IMG/VR virus record: IMGVR_UViG_3300044701_003689
Span: 1-34,630 of that record
DNA from: a virus
Strand: one strand, 5' to 3'
DNA: 34,630 bases
Shown here: one piece after another, positions 14,101-20,000 of the stretch
Numbering within the stretch: the stretch's first letter is position 1
Layout of the letters: every line of letters begins with the position of its first letter
The notes under the pieces: model-generated
Database searches by the model: none
The model's input: the letters and a program-made list of their open reading frames with translations, nothing else
What the model was told of the DNA's origin: nothing
Position numbers and translations under genes: made by a program

Positions 14101-14139
14101 GAGAGATATAATCCTCTCAAATATTTAAATTATACTTGA
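2134..14139 (+). CDS. gp7: Giant gp7-like baseplate wedge protein with YHYH domain and beta-repeat modules
   Basis: 4001 residues without interruption, about four times T4 gp7 (about 1030). It lies between gp6 and gp8, as gene 7 does in T4. Residues 190-218 contain FYSTKG (194-199) and ALYGEDVEV (210-218), which resemble the T4 gp7 wedge-core segment around FYSTKGIEASYKFLFKVLYN. The first ~235 residues therefore look like the wedge-binding core, here at the N-terminus. The rest is a chain of beta-rich modules: EIITYTS-type modules near residues 72-125 and 320-370, a YHYH-type domain (residues ~1196-1350, with GWAYDGNPIYGPYG at 1241-1254 and HNGR at 1304-1307), GxGY repeats, a tandem triplicate at 2570-2908 and an INDILQVPGEGY module at ~3510-3594. 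No signal peptide or membrane segment. The long arm probably extends from the baseplate periphery. The wedge assignment is strong; the role of the extension is inferred. Confidence 0.85.
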   Translation: MADTRVKISSVVENQLPIFVKEEFPLVSEFLSEYYNSLENPGGILDILQNIDQYLKLEQLTNLVDSTVTTSNVTFSDDTINVSSTLGFPESYGLLMIGSEIITYTSKTNTTFDGCVRGFSGVTSYQDPSKTDHLVFSSSNVEEHLNGSLVSNLSITFLKEFFRKVKNQFAPGFGERELYSNINQNLFIKQSKDFYSTKGTDQSFEILFRALYGEDVEVIKPRDYLFIPSNAQYRVSRDLVVDALEGNPLELNNRTLYQDQDSNFSKAYGSINNVEKIIRDNKEYYVISLDYDYNKDIIVDGSIFGSFSIHPQTKLITTAEIGSTVIDVDSTVGFPKSGSLIADLDNGTSTTITYTSKSYTQFYGCSGIDQNLISGQNLRINSYAYGYSGIGTENVVKVRITGVLSDLEIPPDTKYYTDGNKIQLKTLGKDIEDVRANNWIFNIATTYYIDTLTIVDSSNFSYRITTFDNHNLFVGDIIKLFFTDSIEVNSSVSEILNEKSFIITGQGQLNVSRKDKFQKLIKKSNFLNFPSSSIYSTDVQNTYQDQNGSFYVTSSSLPSYLNESLTVKNKSVTFSGTFIGTDLIVGNHGFYTGDAISYIPVSSTNTLGIQDGIYFVKRVNSTTIKLARSRSNLYNGNYISFNSTVTNNQITLSEFADQSLDNQKLIRNISQPQSIENPENTSSGPIGILVNGVEILNYKSKDKIFYGPLEEINVLSPGSNYDVINPPILSISDPVGTGAIAYCEVEGQFDEIQVVDGGFDYISEPTITITGGNGSGAKAKAQLFEFEHSVIFNAIQSAGQVNLVDNIIGFSSHHKFRDGEKVVYKPDGQQAVGGLTTDSVYYASVQDAFNVKLHKTYSDAIAGIGTLDLSSYGVGSQRILSFNLKKKISSITLYDNGSGYKNRKISVSSTAVDNISDVITAKNHRYSTGDIIQYSTTGTEIGGLSSGQLYYVTSLDDNSFKLSNVGSSTTIGIGSAIVGISTVSDFYFKTNQYVDIISSGSGQHIFNYPPINVTIEGVIGVSTKTDQNFNAILQPIVRGEIKSVFVESGGSDYGSEEIINYNRQPTFLSQSGEGAEVIPIISDGKIVEVLVTNPGSGYNSPPSFVISGAGIGAKLTPIISNGTLSKVNVVYGGQNYESKKTTITVVSSGSGAEFQSIALPWTINLVERNIQSNQITDDDGIIDSGINSNYGLQYTHLYAPRKLRQTVLSKKIVNGQNVYSPDLKFINNREVTSDSHSPIIGWAYDGNPIYGPYGYETIRGGNIKALESGFSISSKENRPSTSVYPLGFFIEDYSYQGTGDLDEHNGRFCITPEFPNGVYAYFSTINGFSIESSGIFKNYRKPTFPYFIGNTFKSKLNEYNISTKSNQDDVDLNTTSFFRNIKPYNLLNSNSEYNFLIEPNKIRKQSSLITNTKSGNVDFIGIKTGGFDYQVKDRVIFDNSNSNGQGVSAEVGAVKGKNVNQISVNTITIDGVEFVPSPSQNNFIAFANSPHNLLNLDTISITGINTISSNLEGSYSIGVRSDAFSVLTGIGTTGVTGIVTYFNVAGKLTYPTIRENDILQIHSEEVKVLNIDTKSSRIRVLREQNGSVGSSHTASTILYERPRKFYFTSNSNSAVFPSNFNRELYFNPIESIGIGTSYGVGIGVTLVFSNPGAGSSSIFIPTRSIYLPNHNLNTGDQLIYSSNGGTAVSVSTDGLSNFQLTNNQIVYTAKIDDNLIGISTYKVGLGSTGSFVGINSSISTNILYFTNIGVGEIHSFTTNYGNTINGQVNKNLVTVSTASTHGLNVGDKVSVDCLSGISTTYTIKYDDYNRRLIVNPKTFMSGDVDTSNDTIQINSHGYFTGQKVIYTSSTPMVGLENEGIYYIIKISNDKFKLAKTYYDSTSNNPKNIDITSTSNGTLSPVNPQIVATKNQEVIFDLSDSSLSYVKNFNSYSAFKFNLYVDSLFDTEFESQIDTNVFYVTRNGRIGIDTNATVTLRLSTDIPENLYYKLIPVDYDKNDQTKLEIIVDSENIVDNNKLVVTDSVYSGDHLVSGITTNTFTYNVVKKPERSSYISSEASLSYVTNSLTSFGEIADINVIFGGRSYKTLPQIIGVNSYLGYGAVLEVSSSNIGNIFSTEIKDIGFEYSSDNTLRPTAQIPQILELTSLSSFERIGISSIGKNYTIAPDLVVIDSITNKVINDVNLTYDLEDNKVTILKNTNGINNAIPTIIPINNSNGIGINSIAFNTNTKEVTVGLAVSYSSILDYPFAVGDKVLVENTSVGVTTTLRGYNSSSYEYALFTLTSVDPNIGGANGTVTYTLENYLQSGENPGTFNPTYSSGKITPQKFFPIFDITLKKNQFLIDEVISTSNSSGIVESYDSLNDRLIVSSADTFKDNDLILGSSSNSYAIINSILSYNASYNVSSSSIVKKGWKVESGFLNNNFQRLHDSDYYQYFSYSLKSKIEYEDWKDAVSSMNHTAGFKKFSDLIVESSELQFSGISTEQNSGDFTGNVDLISVIKLNCINDFDLATEKTLGIDSNIISDKIIFKSATIQDYFESIGNRVLSIDNISNQFNSNPRSSQYSSVDLFDLTSARSKKYITYVADKRFTSERQILLVTLLHNDLYGFLNQYGRVETQNDLGSFDFNISGSEGQLLFYPTKYEFNDYDVNLFSYDIRDTISGIGTLDLGDSVKISSATKTIPVGFSTTTTLVGIASTYRTSKLLVQYVAADNSYYEYDELTVIHDGSNVDLLEYGQISTDVLVSLGSPGIGTYNAYLSGSNINIDFTPNVGLGVTYYTNILQVSIANTSSSGVSTSNLNTGSVESRITSIGSSTSPIANVISEYSNLVYSCAYYIVSLEDTTNNQYQVSEIVVVDDGSTASLTEFGIVQTKSNIGNFDVTISGGKTQLTFTPISNANVQIRVFQNALRIIDTENPTTSIDLTNAAIKSGYGTYRGTFFDVKRSFDLNHKQLPIFQRYFVGSASSVVNTTNNLIKIPNHFFVTGEELVYSYDGVDTTQAIGIATTSIVGVGTTNKLPTNVYAIKIDESNIQLASSAENALKTVPIPITISSVGIGTRHSFTSKKQNSRVLISIDNVIQSPIVSTSVTTTLSNQISIVDNTITVSGITSFFGGDLIKINNEIMKIEVVGFGSTNIFFVKRPWMGTGISSHSNGSLVTKITGDYNIVDNTLNFITAPYGPVPIGTTSGSPDNVDYIGISTFSTFSGRSFIRSGVPNTNEDPYTKNYVFDDISSNFTGYSTSFTLKSNGVNVTGISTDNSIVIINQIFQGPQRISGPVNILGDYTLRENSGITSIQFTGSISSTSYDVNTSNVPLGGMIVSVASTAGLGYQPLVAAGGTAIISGFGTVSAISIGNSGSGYRSGLQTVRVGVQTEDLNDTNITYIGIASISDGRIVSIAITNPGIGYTSTNPPLVIFDSPLSYSNIPLVYSSSSVAGFGSGAKINIVVGQGSSVIDFEITNIGYGYGQGEILTVGLGGTVGIPTDSTIQYKEFQITVDRTYSDSFCGWSLGNLLILDPIDSLFDGVTLSFPISVDGQQKSIRSRSGSNIDVQETLLVFINDILQVPGEGYVFDGGSYINFTEPPKEGDTSKIIFYQGTSSVDVLDVDILETIKVGDKIRLNDDNISYKENERIVNTINSIDSVNTNPYAGPGITANETYVRPVIWCKQTEDLFINGKEITKDRIWHEPLIYPNTRIIQSVGVASTVIFVESVKTFFDNAKENFTKQNKIRIVSQKNVVGASASAVVSIAGTISSVSIVNGGIGYTFAPSIVFANPVGLGITQRASAISSITSGIVTSITVTSPGTAYTSTNPPVVLIENPKVSNYIEDISSVTYEGDFGIISGISTTSVGVASTGIVFDLVIPSNSFLRDSSIVGTAITVSGIKTDYYFVVYNSNIGNGVISLRQDGSVVGIGSTFLDNVYSVSAVSIAQTSVVGFGITYVAKVTVSVANYNNLIGIGYSNFFGEYSWGKISIPIRDNAKDFEFYNNGLIGVSTSPIVERYNPLKYLNYT
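2347..2502 (+). repeat. EIITYTS-type beta module, copy 1 in gp7-like protein
   Basis: Encodes the pattern INVSSTLGFP...G-LMIGSEIITYTSK...FDGCVRGFSG, just before the wedge-core segment. A second copy lies at about 3090-3240 (VIDVDSTVGFPKSG...ITYTSKS...FYGCSGI) and a third, more divergent, at about 11395-11590 (ISIVDNTITV...GGDLIKINNEIMKIE...VKRPWMGTGISSHSNGSLV). Related copies occur in gp15 and in the 823-residue protein. These are protein-level repeats; the DNA copies have diverged. Confidence 0.6.
5701..6180 (+). other. YHYH-type domain within the gp7-like protein
   Basis: This segment encodes residues ~1190-1349. The family hallmarks are an early histidine strand (YTHLYAPR), SPIIGWAYDGNPIYGPYGY, then LDEHNGRFCITPEFPNGVYAYFST and a final PTFPYFIGNTF. 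The established YHYH family (named for its motif) typically shows a G-x-x-x-D-G-x-P-I-Y-G-P core followed by L-D-x-x-N-G-R, and both are present. YHYH domains are found in secreted or surface bacterial proteins and in large structural proteins of marine T4-like phages; their biochemical role is not established. Domain identity is fairly sure, function unknown. Confidence 0.8.
9841..10857 (+). repeat. Three tandem protein repeats (~125-residue period) in gp7-like protein
   Basis: Three diverged copies start near residues 2570, 2694 and 2820. Each follows the order: an S-K/Y-tyrosine strand (SKKYITYV, SKLLVQYV, SCAYYIVS), a Y/Q-rich turn into a strand (ILLVTLLHNDL, ELTVIHDGSNV, EIVVVDDGSTA), then L-x-x-Y/F-G (FLNQYGRVET, LLEYGQISTD, LTEFGIVQTK), LG/IG-x-F/Y strand, ISG or LSG, and a closing F-T/Y-P (LLFYPT, IDFTPN, LTFTPI). 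Spacing is 124 and 126 residues. The internal linkers are GIST/GIGT-rich. It looks like a triplicated beta-sandwich unit in the extended arm. Confidence 0.7.
12145..13570 (+). repeat. GxGY-P beta repeats near the C-terminus of gp7-like protein
   Basis: Repeated units of the form I-x-I-x-N-x-G-x-G-Y-x-x-x-x-P-x-V/I-x-I occur here: SIGNSGSGYRSG, AITNPGIGYTSTNPPLVIFD, FEITNIGYGYGQGE, SIVNGGIGYTFAPSIVFAN and TVTSPGTAYTSTNPPVVLIE. They are grouped at about 12145-12540 and 13330-13570, on either side of the INDILQVPG module. Further copies in the same protein lie at about 4270-4485 and 5251-5605. The same unit appears in gp8, gp14 and the 823-residue protein. Confidence 0.65.
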
Positions 14140-14145
14140 TAAATA
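14138..14145 (+). promoter_or_regulatory. Putative late promoter GATAAATA before gp8
   Basis: GATAAATA overlaps the stop codon of the gp7-like gene, and an AATAAATA register overlaps it at 14142-14149. The T4 late promoter consensus is TATAAATA, with NATAAATA in marine T4-like phages. The gp8 ATG lies 16 nt downstream, leaving only a short leader. It would start a gp8 plus DUF4815-protein transcript. Confidence 0.45.
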
Positions 14146-14161
14146 AATAAAAAACTGTAAA

Positions 14162-15715
14162 ATGTCTGCAATAATAACTGATCAACTTAGAATTTTAAAT
14201 GCGAAGAATTTTGTAGCAGCAGCAACTTCTTCTGCAAATTCTTATTATTCTTTTGTTGGTTTACCAAATGCTACTGAATATTCTTCAACTTGGGATACAA
14301 CTCCACCAGCACCTAAAGACAGTTTTGATCAAGAAAATGATTATTGGGACACAATTATTGGATTGAAAAAAATTTCTAGTGGAGATGTAAATCAAGTTGT
14401 AAAGAAAAATGTGTGGGTGTCGGGTACAACTTACGATATGTATCGTCACGATATTAGCAGGACAAATACATCAAATCCATCAGGAGCAACCAATTTATAT
14501 TCCGCAAATTATTACATAATTAATGAAGATTATAAAGTTTATATTTGTCTTCAAAATGGAACTGACCCCGAAAACCCTAGCGGAAGACCTTCTTTAGACC
14601 AACCAACTTTTACTGATTTAGAACCAAGAGCCGCAGGGGATAGTGGAGATGGATATATTTGGAAATATCTTTACACTATTAAACCAAGTGAAATTATAAA
14701 GTTCGATTCTACCAATTTTATGCCTGTCCCAAAAAATTGGGAAACAGGAACCGAAAATGCAGCAGTAAGGGACAATACACTTACTAGTGGACAGTTAAAA
14801 ATAGTAACAATAAAAAATAGAGGAGTTGGACTTGGAACTGCAAATAGAACTTACACTAGAGTTCCTATTAAAGGTGATGGTTCTGGTGCTGAAGCAACAA
14901 TAGTTATTGACAATGACTCTAAAGTAGATTCAATTACTATTTCTAAAGGTGGATCTGAATATACTTATGGAACAGTTGATTTAGTTTCTGGAGGAGTTCC
15001 AACTGGATCAACATCGCCAATTTTTGATGTTATTATACCTCCCCAAGGCGGCCATGGTGCAGATATCTACAGAGAACTAGGAGCACAAAATGTTTTAATT
15101 TTTTCCAGAATTGAAAATGACACAGAAAATCCAGATTTCATAACAGGAAATCAAATTGCTAGGGTTGGAATAGTTGAAAATCCAGAAGCATATGGATCAT
15201 CATCATTATTAAGTGAAAACAAAGTTAGTGCATTGTATGCCATTAAATTAACTGGAATTGGATATAGTAGTACAATTTTTGCTGCAGACTCTAGAATTAC
15301 TCAAACAATTGCAACAGGATCTACTGCTATAGGTAGAGTTGTTTCTTATGATGCAACTACAGGAGTTCTTAAATATTGGCAAGATAGGTCATTGGTAGGA
15401 TTTAATACTGACGGAACGCAAAATGCATCTCCTACTTATGGATTTAATTTAAATAAATTTACTTCATCTCCAACAACTGGAGGATCACTAAATGTTATTG
15501 GTGGTAGTGTAACTTTAGGAATAGATACTAGTTTTACTGGCATCTCCACTACAATAAATAATAGAATATATAACCTTGGACAATTTTTTACAAATGGAGT
15601 ATCAAATCCAGAGGTTAAAAAATATTCTGGAAATATAATATATGTTGATAATAGACCATCAATAACTAGGTCTACAAATCAAAAAGAAGATATCAAAGTT
15701 ATTTTGCAATTCTAA
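14162..15715 (+). CDS. gp8: Baseplate wedge subunit gp8
   Basis: 517 residues against 334 in T4 gp8. Conserved landmarks are in order: RILNAKNFVAAATSSANSYY at the N-terminus, a VWVSGTTYDMYRHD strand matching the R-Y-x-D region of gp8, DGYIWKYLYTI at about 163-173 (T4: DGYVWEYLFEI) and the C-terminal IYVDNRPSITRSTNQKEDI...LQF, which mirrors the T4 ending IYMENRPPI...INILFTF. gp8 dimers form part of the wedge next to gp7. The extra length is an insertion of about 200 residues (from roughly residue 212) containing GxGY-type repeats (ITISKGGSEYTYGTVDLVSGG) and a TGSTAIGRVVSYDATTGVL module. No clear Shine-Dalgarno is present; six nt separate it from the next gene. Confidence 0.92.
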   Translation: MSAIITDQLRILNAKNFVAAATSSANSYYSFVGLPNATEYSSTWDTTPPAPKDSFDQENDYWDTIIGLKKISSGDVNQVVKKNVWVSGTTYDMYRHDISRTNTSNPSGATNLYSANYYIINEDYKVYICLQNGTDPENPSGRPSLDQPTFTDLEPRAAGDSGDGYIWKYLYTIKPSEIIKFDSTNFMPVPKNWETGTENAAVRDNTLTSGQLKIVTIKNRGVGLGTANRTYTRVPIKGDGSGAEATIVIDNDSKVDSITISKGGSEYTYGTVDLVSGGVPTGSTSPIFDVIIPPQGGHGADIYRELGAQNVLIFSRIENDTENPDFITGNQIARVGIVENPEAYGSSSLLSENKVSALYAIKLTGIGYSSTIFAADSRITQTIATGSTAIGRVVSYDATTGVLKYWQDRSLVGFNTDGTQNASPTYGFNLNKFTSSPTTGGSLNVIGGSVTLGIDTSFTGISTTINNRIYNLGQFFTNGVSNPEVKKYSGNIIYVDNRPSITRSTNQKEDIKVILQF

Positions 15716-15721
15716 AGAATT

Positions 15722-18700
15722 ATGCCACAAGAAACTAATCTCAATGTCTCTCCTTATTTTGATGACTTTGATCTAGAAAAAGACTACTATAAAGTTCTTT
15801 TTAAACCGGGATATCCAGTTCAGGCAAGAGAATTGACTACTATTCAGTCAATTTTGCAAAATCAAATAGAACAGTTTGGAAGTCATACTTTTAAAGAAGG
15901 GTCTGTTGTTATTCCCGGCAATGTAATTTATAGAAATGATTTAAATGTTGTAGTCATAGAAGATTCTTATCAAGGAATACCTGCAGATTACTATTTAAAT
16001 AGTTTGGTTGGTATAAGGATAAGAGGACAAAGAAGTGGAGTTACTGCGGTAATTAATGATTATTTGAAAATTGGGGAAGGTGTAAGTAAGATTACATTAA
16101 TTATTAGATACTTAGCATCTAATTCCGAAAATAACTTAGAGTCAAAATTTTTAGATGGAGAAAATCTGCTAGTCGATCAAGACGTACTGGCAATTGATGA
16201 AAATACTTTAGATCAAAATGATTCGGAATTTATTCAAATACAATCTGGCGAAGGATTTGCAACTACAGTATCAGAAGCAAGCACTGCTATAGGATCTGCA
16301 GTTTATTTGGAAGAAGGAATATATTTTATTAGAGGATATTTTGTTAAAGTTCCAACAAGTGTTTTATATTTAGATCCATTTTCAAATACTCCGAGTTGTA
16401 AAGTTGGACTTAGAATATTTGAAGATATTGTCAATTCTTTTGATGATGATAGTTTGAATGATAATTCCCAAGGATTCTCTAACTACGCTGCTCCTGGAGC
16501 AGATAGATTTTCTATTTTTACAAAATTAGAAAAAATATCATTAGATTCTACAGATGTAGATAATTTTATAGGATTGTTAGAAATTTCTAACGGAAAACTT
16601 AACAATATTACAGTTAAACCAGAATACAATATTCTTGCTCAAGAATTTGCAAGAAGAACTTATGACGAATCTGGCGATTACCATATAAATCAACCAATAA
16701 TTGAAATTCAAGAAACTTTAAATAATCTTAAAGGAAATGATGGTATATTTACAGAAGATCAATTAACATATAACGGAAATGTTCCTAATGAAAATTTGGG
16801 AACTTACATTATTTCTCCACTCAAATCTTATGTTAGGGGATTTGAAATTGAAACTATAAATTCAACATTTTTGGATTTTCCCAAACCTAGAGATACAAAA
16901 ACATTAGAAAATCAAAGTATAAATTATTTTACAGGACCATCTCTTTCTCTCAACAGAGTTTATGGATCTCCGTTAGTTAGTATTGCAACAACTTATTCTG
17001 TAAGTCTTAGAGATTCTAGAGTTGGAGTCTCGCAAACCACAGCACCTGGAAGTGAAATTGGATTAGCTAGAGTTTATGATTTTGCTTTGGAGTCTGGATC
17101 TTATTTTACATCCAATCCAAATGAAAATCAATGGGATATTTCTTTATATGATATTCAAACATACACAACTATTGTGTTAAATGAACCGATAACACTATCC
17201 ACTCCAACTCATATTAAAGGTAAAGAAAGTGGAGCTTTTGGATATCTTAGGTATGATGTAACTAATAGTAGTAATTTGACAGTTTATAATACTAAGGGAA
17301 GTTTTTCTTTGGGAGAAAAACTCATTTTTGACGGTATAGAAAACACAAGGCTAACAAAAACAGTTCGCTCATATGGAATAAATGACGTAAAATCCATTTA
17401 CGGTATAGTTGGGACTGCATACACCTTTACTGCAGATACAGTTCAATATGGATCAATAGAAATTGGAGAAGTAAATATAAGTGCCGCCTCAGGTGGAATT
17501 AGTACAGTTACCTCAACAAATACTATTTTTGCTGGTATAGCAACTGTAGGAAACTTAGTTGGTTTTTCTAATCCAGGTCTGTCAACAAATACTTACGCTA
17601 AAGTTGAATCAGTTTCTACAAATTCATTAACGATTAGTGGAATAACGACTGTAACTGGAATTTGTGATGGTGGTCTTCCTGTTTCAACAATAAATCCATC
17701 CAATTTTACAATTTTATCTACAAATTTTCAGCAATCTTCTGACAATACTTTATATACAACTCTTCCTAAAGTAAATATATCAAATGTAGATTTGACACAA
17801 TCAAATTTATCTATAAGGAAGCAATTTGATGTTACTATAACTTCAAACTCAACCGGAGCAATAACTGCCGGATCGAATGAAACTTTCTTACCATTTGACG
17901 AAGAAAGATATGTCTTGATAAGAGAAGATGGGACAACTGAAGCGTTGAGTTCTGATAAATTTGCATTTACAAATGGATCTCAAACTTTGACCATTAGTGG
18001 ACTTTCTGGCAATGGTAATGGCAAATTGATTGCAACTCTTAGAAAAATAAATATAAAATCAAAAATTAAAAACAAAAATAGAATAAAAACAATTTTGATT
18101 GACAAATCAAAATACTCAGCATCTGGAATTGGTGCAACATCTTTAAATGACGGACTTACATATGGAAATTATCCATATGGTACTAGAGTTCAAGATGAAG
18201 ATATTTGTTTACTTGAACCGGAAGTTACTGAAGTATATGGAATTTTTGAGTCAAATGATACTAACAACCCAGATCTTCCATCCATAGTCTTTAATTCTTT
18301 AGACGGTCAAACAAATAAAACTGGAGACCTTCTTATTGGAGAAGAATTTGTCGGTCAAAGTAGTAAAGCAATTGGAATTTATGCAGAAAAAATTAATGAT
18401 TTAAAAATAGGATTTACTTACTTAAATTCAAATAATTTTATTGAAGGTGAAAAAATAACATTTAAAGAATCTGGAATTAGTGGATTTGTTTCTTTGATAG
18501 ATATTGGCGATAAAAATATTTCATCTTCTTTCACTTTAGATATAAATCAAAGCGAAACAATTTATGATTATTCTAAACTTATTAGAAATAAAACTTCAAA
18601 AGAACCAACTAAAAAATTAAAAATTGTTTTTGAATCCGCAAGTTTTTCTTCATCAGATACTGGAGATTTAACTACAGTAAACTCATATCAACAATTTGAT

Positions 18701-19927
18701 TATTGTAATATTGATAGTGTAAATGGTATATCAAAAAATTCCGATATACTTGACATTAGGCCTAGAGTTTCTCCAATTAATCCAACAGAAAATTCAAGAT
18801 CACCATTTGAATTTTTGTCAAGAAATTTTACTGCACTGGGAAATTCAGCATCAAATATTTTGGCATCCGATGAATCAATTCTTTTATCGTATTCCTTTTA
18901 TCTTCCCAGAATTGATACTATAATTTTAAACAAAAATGGAAATCTTGAATTAAGATTGGGAGTTTCTGCAGAAGATCCACAAATTCCAATCTCAAATGAA
19001 GATGGATTACAAATAGCTACTGCGTATTTACCACCATATCTTTGTAATATTACTGATGTAAATATCGACTTAAAAGAATATAAAAGATATCGTATGTCTG
19101 ATATCAGCAGACTTGAGGATAGAATAGAAAACTTAGAATATTATACTTCCCTCTCTTTACTTGAAGTTGATGCATCAAATCAAGCAGTTATCGATGAAAA
19201 TGGACTTAATAGATTTAAATCTGGAATTTTTGTTGATAATTTTTCATCAAATATCTCTCAACGAAAAACAACAATTGTTAAAAATAGTATAGATATTCAG
19301 AATTTAGAATTAAGACCTACTCATTATACTACAGAAATAGATTTATTATTAGCAACATCATCAAACTCTTCAATAGATTCTAGAACAGATGAAAATTTAA
19401 TTGGTAATGGCGTAAAAAGAACTGGGCAACTTATAACTTTAGACTATGAAGAAGTTGCTGTTATAAATCAACCATATTCCACAAGATCAGTAAACGTTAA
19501 TCCATATTCTCAAGAGTTTTTTGGTGGATCAATTACACTATTTCCCTCCTCAGATGTTTGGGTTGATCAAGTCAGACTGTCTACGAAGAGTGTTGAAATT
19601 GAGCAACTTTATTTTGAGTCTGTAGAACAAAAAGATGTGGGAAGATCAGATCCACAAAAAGGATATAATCCACCTACCTGGAATGCTCCTAGTTCACCTT
19701 CAAAATCAAAACCTAAATCAATTTCATCTATCCCATCTAAATCATCATCTCCGCGCAAATCAGCGCCGGCACCAAAACCTGCCCCCAAACCAACTCCAGT
19801 TGTACCAAAGGCCGCACCTCCGAAGCAGGTAAGTTATCCCGTTTTTGGAAAACCAGGATCAAATATGACGACGATCACTCAAGGAGGAGCATTTTCTTCT
19901 AAAATCAACTGGAACAATGTTAAATGA
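15722..19927 (+). CDS. DUF4815-type virion structural protein (baseplate/fibre), N-terminal part of a split protein
   Basis: 1401 residues. The first ~65 residues (NVSPYFDDFD, YKVLFKPGYPVQARELTTIQSI, FGSHTFKEGSVV-PG) are the hallmark of DUF4815 proteins of large tailed phages. The central part has G-E-x-hydrophobic modules (SLGEKLIFDG, IGEEFVGQSSKAIG). Near residues 1150-1310 come SDISRLEDRIENLEYYTSLSLLE, a helix conserved in this family, and GSITLFPSSDVWVDQVRL. In the homologues I recall, the chain then continues into an IPYMRSR-type domain; here it ends after a P/K/S/A-rich linker (about residues 1313-1370) and a short YPVFGKPGSNMTTITQGG tail, and that next domain is encoded by the following gene. 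It takes the place of T4 gp9-gp12. A baseplate-peripheral or fibre role is inferred. Confidence 0.8.
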   Translation: MPQETNLNVSPYFDDFDLEKDYYKVLFKPGYPVQARELTTIQSILQNQIEQFGSHTFKEGSVVIPGNVIYRNDLNVVVIEDSYQGIPADYYLNSLVGIRIRGQRSGVTAVINDYLKIGEGVSKITLIIRYLASNSENNLESKFLDGENLLVDQDVLAIDENTLDQNDSEFIQIQSGEGFATTVSEASTAIGSAVYLEEGIYFIRGYFVKVPTSVLYLDPFSNTPSCKVGLRIFEDIVNSFDDDSLNDNSQGFSNYAAPGADRFSIFTKLEKISLDSTDVDNFIGLLEISNGKLNNITVKPEYNILAQEFARRTYDESGDYHINQPIIEIQETLNNLKGNDGIFTEDQLTYNGNVPNENLGTYIISPLKSYVRGFEIETINSTFLDFPKPRDTKTLENQSINYFTGPSLSLNRVYGSPLVSIATTYSVSLRDSRVGVSQTTAPGSEIGLARVYDFALESGSYFTSNPNENQWDISLYDIQTYTTIVLNEPITLSTPTHIKGKESGAFGYLRYDVTNSSNLTVYNTKGSFSLGEKLIFDGIENTRLTKTVRSYGINDVKSIYGIVGTAYTFTADTVQYGSIEIGEVNISAASGGISTVTSTNTIFAGIATVGNLVGFSNPGLSTNTYAKVESVSTNSLTISGITTVTGICDGGLPVSTINPSNFTILSTNFQQSSDNTLYTTLPKVNISNVDLTQSNLSIRKQFDVTITSNSTGAITAGSNETFLPFDEERYVLIREDGTTEALSSDKFAFTNGSQTLTISGLSGNGNGKLIATLRKINIKSKIKNKNRIKTILIDKSKYSASGIGATSLNDGLTYGNYPYGTRVQDEDICLLEPEVTEVYGIFESNDTNNPDLPSIVFNSLDGQTNKTGDLLIGEEFVGQSSKAIGIYAEKINDLKIGFTYLNSNNFIEGEKITFKESGISGFVSLIDIGDKNISSSFTLDINQSETIYDYSKLIRNKTSKEPTKKLKIVFESASFSSSDTGDLTTVNSYQQFDYCNIDSVNGISKNSDILDIRPRVSPINPTENSRSPFEFLSRNFTALGNSASNILASDESILLSYSFYLPRIDTIILNKNGNLELRLGVSAEDPQIPISNEDGLQIATAYLPPYLCNITDVNIDLKEYKRYRMSDISRLEDRIENLEYYTSLSLLEVDASNQAVIDENGLNRFKSGIFVDNFSSNISQRKTTIVKNSIDIQNLELRPTHYTTEIDLLLATSSNSSIDSRTDENLIGNGVKRTGQLITLDYEEVAVINQPYSTRSVNVNPYSQEFFGGSITLFPSSDVWVDQVRLSTKSVEIEQLYFESVEQKDVGRSDPQKGYNPPTWNAPSSPSKSKPKSISSIPSKSSSPRKSAPAPKPAPKPTPVVPKAAPPKQVSYPVFGKPGSNMTTITQGGAFSSKINWNNVK

Positions 19928-20000
19928 TTTAAATTAATTGATATTTTACTAAAAATATATAAATACATATAACCAGTTAATATCATAAATTCAATATCAA
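19928..20000 (+). promoter_or_regulatory. Intergenic leader with perfect late promoter TATAAATA (19958-19965)
   Basis: This 73-nt AT-rich gap has the exact T4 late consensus TATAAATA at 19958-19965, 35 nt before the next ATG. No Shine-Dalgarno is seen; the start context is ATCAAATGA, shared with the next downstream gene at 21227. It is the best-matching promoter in the window. Confidence 0.65.

Noticed and set aside
15553-15560. AATAAATA inside gp8, 161 nt before the next gene
   Set aside because: It matches the late motif, but it is inside coding sequence encoding a plain segment of gp8. One such match is expected by chance in several kb of AT-rich DNA, so it is not called as a promoter.
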